From NCBI GenBank assembly GCA_947630335.1, contig CANRHE010000003.1:1-53839 (forward strand): a DNA stretch of 53,839 nt. The letters run 5' to 3'. Each line of letters opens with the position of its first letter. The stretch's first letter is position 1. This DNA comes from an uncultured Sphingobacterium sp. (GTDB taxonomy: Bacteria; Bacteroidota; Bacteroidia; Sphingobacteriales; Sphingobacteriaceae). Shown here one piece after another: positions 44,680 to 51,850 of this stretch. The notes under the pieces are model-generated. The model did no database searches and was not told where the DNA came from. It worked only from the letters and a program-made list of their open reading frames with translations. A program made the translations under genes and the position numbers.

Positions 44680-46178
44680 AATTTTGATTTATTGATAAAA
44701 CCATAGTGCGTCAATTCAAGTGCATTTACATCAACTGCAGTAGTAAACTTAGTATCCTTGACTACAAACATCTCAATCAGCCTACTTTCTCTTACTATTT
44801 TAAGGTTATAAGAATGGAGGGCATTATTAAGCTCTTCGAAGCTATAGTACTTCTTTTCCAATTCAACTTTTGGAGCATTATAAGAGCTTATATCTGTTAC
44901 AATAGGAGGTAATCCAAATGTTGGAGAGTTCAAATATCGGATGAGACGATCAGTACGCATTTCTTCTACGATCTCGTGATTTTTTGCAACATCAGTTTCC
45001 GTCTCTTTAAGGACGTAGCAGGGCATATTAATTGTCTTTACAGCAGTTGTAACACCTAAATAACAGTCAACATCCTGTGTCAATTTCTTTCGTGCATCTT
45101 CCTTTGTAAGCGATGGTGGCATCCATAAGTCATAGGTATAATTATGTGAACGTAGGAATTCATCACTATCCGCATTCGAATAACCTTGAGATTCTCTCTG
45201 GTCGAAATGCAGAGCGGGATTATTTGTAAGCACAATTCTGCGATTTGGAAAATTAGATATTTCGAATATACGCTCATCTTCCTTATAGCCCCAAGCTAAT
45301 TCGTATATAAACCATAAGTTGTAATTTGGAATAAGCCATCTAGTTCTTTCTGTGGTACGGTCAAAAACAATTCTAGGATTCAACCCATCCTGTTGTCTCA
45401 TCAAAGTACTGTAGTATATAGGATGATCTTGTCTAATATCTAGAAATCTTGGTATTAGAAGGCTTTTACTAATCAGATCTCGAGTATCTCGTTTAGTAGG
45501 AATATATCCTACCTTTCCGCTTATTAACTCTCCGACAGTTTGATCATTAATAGACTTGGAGTTCGTAATTGCAAATACCGATTTACCTTTAATTATAACT
45601 ACATGTGGATATCCCTGAGCCGGAAATAAATCGAATAGATAACCATTATCGTTAGCGGTTTGAAAATTAAGGATATCCTTAATAATAGTAGTTTCCATTA
45701 CTCGAGTAATTATCTCTTCTTTCTGCTTTGCAACGGGAAGCAATAAAATCTTTTCTTCCGCAAATTTATCTTGTAAATCAAATAGTTTGGGAAATTCACT
45801 AATACAGTTGGAACACCATGTACCCCAAAAATCTAATATGATGACTCCATCGCTGTAGTCACGTAAGGTAAGAGTTGATTTATTACCATTGTGCGAAAGA
45901 ACTGGAATTTCAAGATCCCATAACTCTTCAGGTATAGTATCACCAATCTTCAACGGAGTAACCTCCCCTAGCCCCACAGGCTCCTGCCCGTAGGCAGGGG
46001 TCACTGTGAGATAACTAAACAATAATGAAACTATGAGTGCCGCAACTCGACCGAGCCACTGCGAAAAGGTCTTTGGAGGTATACTCCTCTCCCTTTGATA
46101 AAGGTATTTCACCCCTATCCTTGGAAACAATATCATCATGATGATATCAATGATTTTATCATGGTATATATTTTTCAT
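44676..46178 (-). CDS. TlpA-family thioredoxin-like protein with C-terminal extension
   Basis: 500 residues: one transmembrane/signal helix (~residues 42-64, ending PAYGQ), a thioredoxin-like domain at ~75-210 (IILDFWGTWCSNC with the redox pair, FPAQGYPHVVII with the cis-Pro), then ~280 residues of unidentified domain that includes a second Cys pair region. It is the first gene of the TlpA-SusC-SusD operon. Typical TlpA proteins are ~170-380 residues, so the extension is notable. Likely periplasmic, reducing or sensing. Confidence 0.85.
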   Translation of the reverse strand: MKNIYHDKIIDIIMMILFPRIGVKYLYQRERSIPPKTFSQWLGRVAALIVSLLFSYLTVTPAYGQEPVGLGEVTPLKIGDTIPEELWDLEIPVLSHNGNKSTLTLRDYSDGVIILDFWGTWCSNCISEFPKLFDLQDKFAEEKILLLPVAKQKEEIITRVMETTIIKDILNFQTANDNGYLFDLFPAQGYPHVVIIKGKSVFAITNSKSINDQTVGELISGKVGYIPTKRDTRDLISKSLLIPRFLDIRQDHPIYYSTLMRQQDGLNPRIVFDRTTERTRWLIPNYNLWFIYELAWGYKEDERIFEISNFPNRRIVLTNNPALHFDQRESQGYSNADSDEFLRSHNYTYDLWMPPSLTKEDARKKLTQDVDCYLGVTTAVKTINMPCYVLKETETDVAKNHEIVEEMRTDRLIRYLNSPTFGLPPIVTDISSYNAPKVELEKKYYSFEELNNALHSYNLKIVRESRLIEMFVVKDTKFTTAVDVNALELTHYGFINKSKL

Positions 46179-46204
46179 GAATTAGTTTTTTGCAATTACC
46201 AAAA

Positions 46205-46257
46205 GACGGGGGCACACGGAAGAAAATGTTATTATAAAGGTGGTGGTGCCCCACGTC
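46205..46257 (-). promoter_or_regulatory. GC-rich hairpin in the leader of the TlpA-SusC-SusD operon
   Basis: GACGGGGGCAC and GTGCCCCACGTC pair with one bulge around a 31-nt loop, 27 bp upstream of the TlpA start. It is much more GC-rich than its surroundings. Confidence 0.45.
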
Positions 46258-46593
46258 AGGATAGTAATAGTTAATTGGTTTTAAAAGATATCTTCATCAT
46301 GATCAACAGATTAAAAAGAACAACTACACCAAAAACAGGAATAAATAATCCTCAAAAACCTAGTTAAATCATGAAAATAAAAGCAAAAAATCGCACCGCC
46401 CCTGTCTTTAGCAAAGCCACGGAAATAGATATATGCAGAATATAACTTGGAAGGAATAGAAAAGAATAGTATTTTTAATTGCTAGAGTAAAAATAACCAA
46501 ACCGATCTATTGACCTGTATCCATGGAATTACGTGCATATTGTCAGTTATCCCTTTTTCTAAAGGGGGTCGGTGCGGACAAAATGGAATTAAA

Positions 46594-46620
46594 GTGTGTG
46601 TATAAAATAACACACCCTCG
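46594..46620. other. Hairpin in the 46.2-47.1 kb non-coding region
   Basis: GTGTGT and ACACAC face each other across an AT spacer, followed by CCTCGCCCCTTTTTT on the plus strand; possibly a weak terminator. The 942-bp region around it also holds the items listed separately, and otherwise no gene is seen. Confidence 0.3.
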
Positions 46621-46700
46621 CCCCTTTTTTGTCTTTTATTGGGAGGTATTACTCAGGATAGCAAATGACGTTCTTTATTAAGTGATAGATAGCAATCTCG

Positions 46701-46719
46701 CTTTGATCCTGGATCAAAG
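46701..46719. promoter_or_regulatory. 19-bp palindrome, candidate operator
   Basis: CTTTGATCCTGGATCAAAG is a perfect 9-bp inverted repeat around one base, about 400 bp upstream of the retron operon. It could be bound by a dimeric regulator such as the XRE protein at 47.1 kb; no direct evidence. Confidence 0.35.
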
Positions 46720-46811
46720 GGATGCACTGGTGGGTAATTTGTTCATTCGTTCTCATACTTCGTTTTATAAAAGGTTTATTAATAAACGATGTGACTCGAA
46801 GAGAAGAAAAC

Positions 46812-46923
46812 TCCTTAAAAAAACAAGGGGTGATCCGCCTCTAGGTCCATAGGTGACAAGCCTTTTTGCCATCTTCCCAAAGGAGTCCGGCTCAATCCCT
46901 AGAGTTCACGCGGAACCACCCAC
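46812..46923 (-). ncRNA. Candidate ~110-nt structured RNA with intrinsic terminator
   Basis: Read on the minus strand: GGGTGGTTCCGC, later CTCTAGG, a ~50-nt interior, then CCTAGAG and GCGGATCACCCC followed by TTGTTTTTTT. The outer ends pair over ~11 bp with one bulge, and the second pair over 7 bp, so the whole folds as a closed rod with a U-run behind. GC is ~55% in an AT-rich region. The size and closing stem resemble a 6S-type RNA; this is a guess, and no family is recognised. Confidence 0.45.
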
Positions 46924-47120
46924 ATGCTTCTTTGTATAAAAGAACTACAAATGTAGTAAACTTTTTGAGCATGGGGCGATTTCACGGTTTCTCTCGAGAT
47001 AAATTAGTCGTTTATGGATCGAGATACATCGTTCATCAAGGCAAATTGCCAAGATTTTCAAATCGCTATAACAAAGGTAATTAATAAAATATACAAGTCA
47101 AAATAAATTCAACTATTTTA

Positions 47121-47714
47121 ATGAATACAGAAGATAAGTACATTAAGGAATACGGAAAACAAGTACAACGATATCTAGACACATTCGGAATCGTTGAAGA
47201 AGACTTAGCTAAACTGACAGGTGCTACCTCCAACAACATTAGAAATATAATCAATGGTGAAGTTGGCTTAAATATTAAAAAAATGATAAATATTGCTGAT
47301 TTATTTGGCATACCTTATTATCACTTTGCTAATCCCAAAGCAGCAATTCCTTCACTCAATAAACTTCCTAGATCTACACAAACAAAAATAGCAGAGCGAC
47401 AAAGAAAAGGTATCACGGTAAGGGATAGTGAAAATAAGTTTTCAAGCAAACTTGACAGTCTCATTTTGGGAGGACATTTCAATAAACCAACTACTTCAAA
47501 ATTAACCTTGATTGCGATGGGAAAAGAATTCAAAGATAAGAGTCCATCAGAAGTGACCAGTCTTTTGGGACGTGTACCTCGCAACAAAAAAATCAAGTCA
47601 ATCGGAAGACTTGGAACACAACACATTTACATACACATAGACCAAGCATCAAGATTCAAAAAGCTATCAAATGATGAATTGATTGAAATAATTAAAGATA
47701 CAAACAGTAATTAA
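47121..47714 (+). CDS. XRE-type HTH protein, first gene of the retron operon
   Basis: 197 residues. Residues ~8-70 are a helix-turn-helix of the XRE/Cro type (FGIVEEDLAKLTGATSNNIRNIINGEVGLNIKKMINIADLFG). Residues ~75-110 are basic (RSTQTKIAERQRKG). The C-terminal ~90 residues (SLILGGHFNKPTTSKLTLIAMG, LLGRVPRNKKIKSIGRLGTQHIYIHID) form an unidentified domain. It ends 19 nt before the effector, so they are co-transcribed. It could be a repressor of the retron or a third component of the system. Confidence 0.8.
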   Translation: MNTEDKYIKEYGKQVQRYLDTFGIVEEDLAKLTGATSNNIRNIINGEVGLNIKKMINIADLFGIPYYHFANPKAAIPSLNKLPRSTQTKIAERQRKGITVRDSENKFSSKLDSLILGGHFNKPTTSKLTLIAMGKEFKDKSPSEVTSLLGRVPRNKKIKSIGRLGTQHIYIHIDQASRFKKLSNDELIEIIKDTNSN

Positions 47715-47733
47715 ATCTAAATTTTGAATCGAA

Positions 47734-48609
47734 ATGAATTTCCAATTTGACCAAAAATCAATAGAAGCTCTAGCAATAGATGTAAGAAAAAACTTTATAG
47801 CTAAGGAATATTTTCAACCGATTCGAATATTCCTTTGTGGTGGTAGTATTTTTGATAAAACTAAAATGAGATATAAGATACAGAACTATCTGTTTCAATA
47901 TCAACGTCAATATCCAAGCTCCTCAAGATATGCAATTTCGTATCCGGAGGATTTGTTTGATGAATTGTTAATGTCTAAAAAATATGATCTCCTATCACTA
48001 GAATCTCTTTTAGCTGACAGTGTAAATGTAATTATTATCGCAGTTGAAAGTCCCGGCTCAATAGCGGAATTAGGAGCTTTTGCAAATGATAAAAGGCTTA
48101 TAAAGAAAACTATAGTAATAAATGATATTAAATTCAAACAAGATAAAAGCTTTATAAATCAAGGACCTATAAAACTATTAAAAAAAGTAACCCCTACCTC
48201 TGTTATGTATCTAGATTTCAACGAGCCAAATTTTAGTCAACTAACGAAATCAATAAAAACTGTTATGACTAACAATCAAGATGGAAGTAATGAGTTAACT
48301 TTATTAAATCTAGATAGCTTTATATTACCCTTTCTCTATATTACAGGAACTTTAAATACTAATACAATTAATCAAGCTGTTCGATCTGTAATTAAAAATA
48401 AAGACTTTTCAGAACAGATTACATCCTCATCATTAACAAGTATGATTAAAAAAAAATTAGTTGAGAAAAAAAATGACACCTATTCTTTAAGTAAATATGG
48501 AGTAGACAAATTTGACAATTACATATATTTTAGAAATAGAGATAAATTAGATGAAATTCGTTTAAAATATTTAAATTTGTTATACAGAGGAAAGAGATTG
48601 GTTAGTTAA
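47734..48609 (+). CDS. Retron effector: nucleoside deoxyribosyltransferase-like with winged-helix tail
   Basis: 291 residues of the Ec86/St85-type retron effector. The NDT-like fold runs ~residues 28-180: RIFLCGGSIFDK, SYPEDLFDELL, then AVESPGSIAELGAFAND with Glu105 and Glu112 at the expected catalytic region (GS..ELG). The C-terminal ~95 residues (ILPFLYITGTLNTNTINQAV ... LVEKKNDTYSLSKYGVDKF) look like a winged-helix domain. In Ec86 the effector is held inactive by RT-msDNA and depletes nucleotide pools or NAD-like substrates on phage infection; the exact substrate here is unknown. Confidence 0.88.
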   Translation: MNFQFDQKSIEALAIDVRKNFIAKEYFQPIRIFLCGGSIFDKTKMRYKIQNYLFQYQRQYPSSSRYAISYPEDLFDELLMSKKYDLLSLESLLADSVNVIIIAVESPGSIAELGAFANDKRLIKKTIVINDIKFKQDKSFINQGPIKLLKKVTPTSVMYLDFNEPNFSQLTKSIKTVMTNNQDGSNELTLLNLDSFILPFLYITGTLNTNTINQAVRSVIKNKDFSEQITSSSLTSMIKKKLVEKKNDTYSLSKYGVDKFDNYIYFRNRDKLDEIRLKYLNLLYRGKRLVS

Positions 48610-48619
48610 GAATTTAGAC

Positions 48620-48645
48620 AAGTATCTCAATTTATTGATATACTT
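48620..48645 (+). other. Hairpin between effector and msr
   Basis: AAGTATCTCAAT, 2-nt loop, ATTGATATACTT: 11 of 12 pairs match, followed by TTAAT. It could end part of the effector transcript, or insulate the folding of the RNA that follows. Confidence 0.5.
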
Positions 48646-48649
48646 TTAA

Positions 48650-48776
48650 TGATTAGCGCTTCGCTAATTTTGGTTCAAACTAAAGCAATGGTATCAGCTT
48701 ATTAAGTTCATAAAAATCCAGTAGGTTTTTATAATCTTAATAAGCCTCAATATTTTTGAAGTAAATACACTAATCA
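48650..48776 (+). ncRNA. Predicted retron msr-msd RNA
   Basis: Complementary ends TGATTAG (48650-48656) and CTAATCA (48770-48776) act as a1/a2; the G at 48656 at the a1 end is the likely priming guanosine (TTAGC, as in Ec86 where the branch G lies in TTAGC). Then follow msr hairpins ATTAGCG/CGCTAAT with loop CTT and TTTGG/CTAAA. The msd is a long hairpin GCTTATTAAG/CTTAATAAGC (48697-48745) with inner pairing ATAAAAA...TTTTTAT and loop near AGTA. The a2 arm ends 10 nt before the reverse transcriptase ATG. Confidence 0.8.
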
Positions 48777-48786
48777 ACTCTTTCTA

Positions 48787-49812
48787 ATGATTAAACGAAA
48801 ACAATCTTTTCATTCAAACCACTTAAAACTTTTTGCTTTACCATTTATAGGCTCATTAAAAGAGTTATCTAATGAAATCAGAATTTCGGAACGACTTCTT
48901 TTCGACTTTTCAAAATTTCAAGACTCTTTCTACAAGACTTATGAGATTTCAAAAAAGTCCGGTGGGAAACGTATGATCTCTCAACCTTGTAGAAAGCTCA
49001 AAGCTGTGCAAGCTTGGATCTTACATAATATTTTATATAAAATTAAATCTTCTGAATATAGTCAAGGATTTGATTTAGGAAATTCTATTTCGAAAAACGC
49101 TCAAGTCCACATTGGGAATAATTGTGTATTAAATCTTGACATCAAAAACTATTTCAACACAATTGATTTCAAAAGAGTATACAAATTATTTTTAAAAATA
49201 GGTTATAATTACGAAGCCTCTTATATCTTAGCAAAATTATGCACATATAAAGACTGTCTTCCTCAAGGTGCACCCACTTCGTCTAAATTAGCCAACTTAA
49301 TATCTTGGAACCTTGATCTAAGAATTGCAGGTTATGCCTCTAAAAGAGGCTTCAACTATACTAGGTATGCTGATGACATTACCATATCGGGCTACATTCC
49401 TCACTCTTTAAGAAAGGCTATTCCAAAAATTTTTGGAATAATAAATAATGAAGGCTTCAATATCAATCATAAGAAAACAAGAGTACAAGATCTTTCCGGA
49501 AAGCGATCAGTAACAGGATTAGTTTTATATGATGAAACATATGGGATTGGTCATGATAATAAACGTAAATTGAGAGCCAAAATCTACAATTTTCTCACAA
49601 AAGAGGAGTGTCATACAGATAAAGAGCAAATGGAATTAAACGGATGGTATAGTTATTTAAATAATGTAGATAAAAAGCGATTGCGACAACTTTCTACATT
49701 CGCATCAAAACTATTATTAAGTGAGAATAGTTTAAAAAGATTGAGTATAAAATTCTCAGATAAACCGAAGAAAATCGTTCATCAACCTAAAACTACATTG
49801 TCTAATGATTGA
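48787..49812 (+). CDS. Retron reverse transcriptase
   Basis: 341-residue group II-like RT of the retron clade. Motifs: GGKRMISQP early, the retron-specific NAxxH (NAQVH, ~residue 104), LDIKNYF with the first catalytic Asp (~118), LPQGAPTSSKLAN, YADD (~194-197) in RYADDITISG, and VTG (~242) in RSVTGLVL, with a C-terminal thumb (EQMELNGWYSYLNNVDKKRL). It primes cDNA on the adjacent msr-msd RNA. It follows the effector and XRE genes on the same strand; the RNA lies in the 177-nt gap. Confidence 0.95.
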   Translation: MIKRKQSFHSNHLKLFALPFIGSLKELSNEIRISERLLFDFSKFQDSFYKTYEISKKSGGKRMISQPCRKLKAVQAWILHNILYKIKSSEYSQGFDLGNSISKNAQVHIGNNCVLNLDIKNYFNTIDFKRVYKLFLKIGYNYEASYILAKLCTYKDCLPQGAPTSSKLANLISWNLDLRIAGYASKRGFNYTRYADDITISGYIPHSLRKAIPKIFGIINNEGFNINHKKTRVQDLSGKRSVTGLVLYDETYGIGHDNKRKLRAKIYNFLTKEECHTDKEQMELNGWYSYLNNVDKKRLRQLSTFASKLLLSENSLKRLSIKFSDKPKKIVHQPKTTLSND

Positions 49813-49816
49813 AGTT

Positions 49817-49848
49817 AAAGGATCAATATCAGCTTTTATTGATCCTTT
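49817..49848. terminator. Bidirectional terminator
   Basis: AAAGGATCAATA, 8-nt loop, TATTGATCCTTT followed by TT on the plus strand. It separates the retron operon from the convergent DUF2779 gene. Confidence 0.85.
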
Positions 49849-49872
49849 TTATTGACTTTAACTATGAATTTC

Positions 49873-51831
49873 TTACAGATCTTCCCTAAAATGCTCGAAA
49901 ATCATCACCATAGCAAGGGTATCTAACTCGCAATATTTTAATAGTCCCACTTTTAGCTTCTCACGTTCTTCTTCTGGCATTTCTGTAAATTGAAGTTTAG
50001 AGTAAGCTGTCAATGCCGCGCCACCATCTGCGATACTATCCATCTCTGAAATGGCGCTATCCAATTGATCTGCCGTCCATCCATCGAAAAGACCAGGTAA
50101 CAACTTATAAGGATTAACAAACTGGGCACCTTCACTTTGAAACCAAATGTGGTCGGACTCAAAGTTTCTACTTGTCAGATCAATAGCTCCTATAGGTTTA
50201 ACATATTTCTTTGCTAAATACTCACTACTATTAATAACAGCTGGCAATACAAACTTTATAGAATTACTACCTTTCATTAACGGATTATAATAGTATCTTT
50301 TCACTATAGCCAAAAGATCAATCATATCTCTATCACCGCACCACTTTACTGCACTGCTAGATGTCGAATGGCTTATCAATTTTAAAAATTCTATTAATTC
50401 ATCACGATCTGGTTCATTACTGGCTTCCAATTGAGATATAATAGCATTAACTATAGTATTCTCGTGATCTGCATAACGGAAAATCGACCCTTCATCTTTT
50501 TGTAAAGCTTCTTTTAGCGCCCGTGCGAAATGAAAGTTTGGAAACTCACCTACTGCATCGTTAATATATTCCGCACTATGATCGACAGAACCATCTTCGT
50601 AAACGGTATGGATAGAAAATTGAAATGCTACCTGTTCATAAGGTCTTCTGCCTTGGGTAAATGGTAAAGCAACAGCACTAGTTTCAAAATCGATAAAATG
50701 AAGAGGGTATTCCCATTGAGAAATTTCTGTTTTTAATTCAGCAGTCAATGCATGGATTGACCAATCCTGTTTTACGGCCTTCTCTACTTGTATCCATTGT
50801 CGTTCTGAAGAAGAAATACCACTTGGTTCAACTTTAATTTTAAAATCATCTTCTATTAACTCATCCATTAAAATTCTATTATCGGCAAACACTTTCTCCC
50901 CTCTAAAACCTCCTCCTATTTCGAAAATATTCGGCTTTAAAAATTCTATCTCTCCCCAAGCAAATTGTTTAGAAAAGCATTCTCGATATCCACTCCTTAG
51001 GCCAGATGCTAACTGTTCATCGGAAGCTTTAAATTCACACTTTTTACAATTACTATATGCTGCTGGCCAATTTATATACTTGTCCCCAATGTAGGCATCA
51101 CGAAACATGACAATAGTTTCTTCGAAAGAAATTCCTTCAAAATACTTGTGTTGATTATTTATAATATCATTGACAATATCATCTACATTCACTTCAGTCA
51201 AAACGGTATCCCCTATTTCCTCAATAGTTTGAACCTTTTTTATGATGTCTTTTCTTGGATCACCATATGCGGGAATTCTAAACATTTGATTAAGACCATC
51301 TACCTTTGCGGTTTTTGTCTTGTCTGCCATCATCAATTTAGCAATAAAAGTCAACTCTGGATAATTTTTTTGTGCCACATACTTCTGATAAGCTAAATCA
51401 TACAAATAGGGCTTCCAACTAGCAACAATTCCTCCTTTTTTACCAACAAAACAATAAGAATCCGAAGGATCAAAAGATTTAGCTTTTACTTCGATAAGTT
51501 GTACCTTGTCTCCTTTTTTCACCACTATATCCGTGCGAACAAATAGGTTGTCATATCCGAATGCTGCCTCAAACAAAACAACTTCTCTTTGTTTAAAATG
51601 ATCTGTTGTTATTTTTAAGGCTCCTTCATAATCGTAATGCTCTGCATCAACAAAAATACCTGAGGGATAACTTAGTCTAGCCAATTCTTCGACCTGAAAC
51701 CCTCCTTGAGCTAGTGCTTTCAGGAAGGAGTCTTCTTGCTTATTATTGACATATTCATCCTTTGATGTGTAATAAAGCTTGTTGGGACATTCTAACCCTA
51801 ACTTAAAGCGTGATTTGGTTAATGGTTTCAT
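49873..51831 (-). CDS. DUF2779-type protein: Cas4-like nuclease fused to DEDD-like exonuclease
   Basis: 652 residues. The N-terminal third resembles Cas4/PD-(D/E)XK nucleases: Cys in GLECPNKLYYT, the metal-binding EVK in VQLIEVKAKSFDP, and the trailing Cys pair and single Cys (YSNCKKCEFKASDEQ, YRECFS) that in Cas4 hold an Fe-S cluster. The C-terminal DUF2779 region begins LHFIDFETSAVALPF (DFE, DEDD motif I) and ends LLKYCELDTLAMVMIFEHF (motif III Asp). The DEDD reading is inference. It is 19 nt downstream of the deaminase gene, in one operon. Confidence 0.82.
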   Translation of the reverse strand: MKPLTKSRFKLGLECPNKLYYTSKDEYVNNKQEDSFLKALAQGGFQVEELARLSYPSGIFVDAEHYDYEGALKITTDHFKQREVVLFEAAFGYDNLFVRTDIVVKKGDKVQLIEVKAKSFDPSDSYCFVGKKGGIVASWKPYLYDLAYQKYVAQKNYPELTFIAKLMMADKTKTAKVDGLNQMFRIPAYGDPRKDIIKKVQTIEEIGDTVLTEVNVDDIVNDIINNQHKYFEGISFEETIVMFRDAYIGDKYINWPAAYSNCKKCEFKASDEQLASGLRSGYRECFSKQFAWGEIEFLKPNIFEIGGGFRGEKVFADNRILMDELIEDDFKIKVEPSGISSSERQWIQVEKAVKQDWSIHALTAELKTEISQWEYPLHFIDFETSAVALPFTQGRRPYEQVAFQFSIHTVYEDGSVDHSAEYINDAVGEFPNFHFARALKEALQKDEGSIFRYADHENTIVNAIISQLEASNEPDRDELIEFLKLISHSTSSSAVKWCGDRDMIDLLAIVKRYYYNPLMKGSNSIKFVLPAVINSSEYLAKKYVKPIGAIDLTSRNFESDHIWFQSEGAQFVNPYKLLPGLFDGWTADQLDSAISEMDSIADGGAALTAYSKLQFTEMPEEEREKLKVGLLKYCELDTLAMVMIFEHFREDL

Positions 51832-51850
51832 AATTTAAGTGAGTTTATAA

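Noticed and set aside
46866-47084. 72-residue ORF before the retron operon
   Set aside because: It crosses the GC-rich candidate RNA and then AT-rich spacer; composition shifts midway and no motif is seen. Probably chance.
48650-48776. Whole region 48610-48786 as an ordinary promoter for the RT
   Set aside because: The nested exact inverted repeats, the TTAGC at the a1 end and the position 10 nt before the RT are specific to a retron RNA; no -7 box is needed to explain them.
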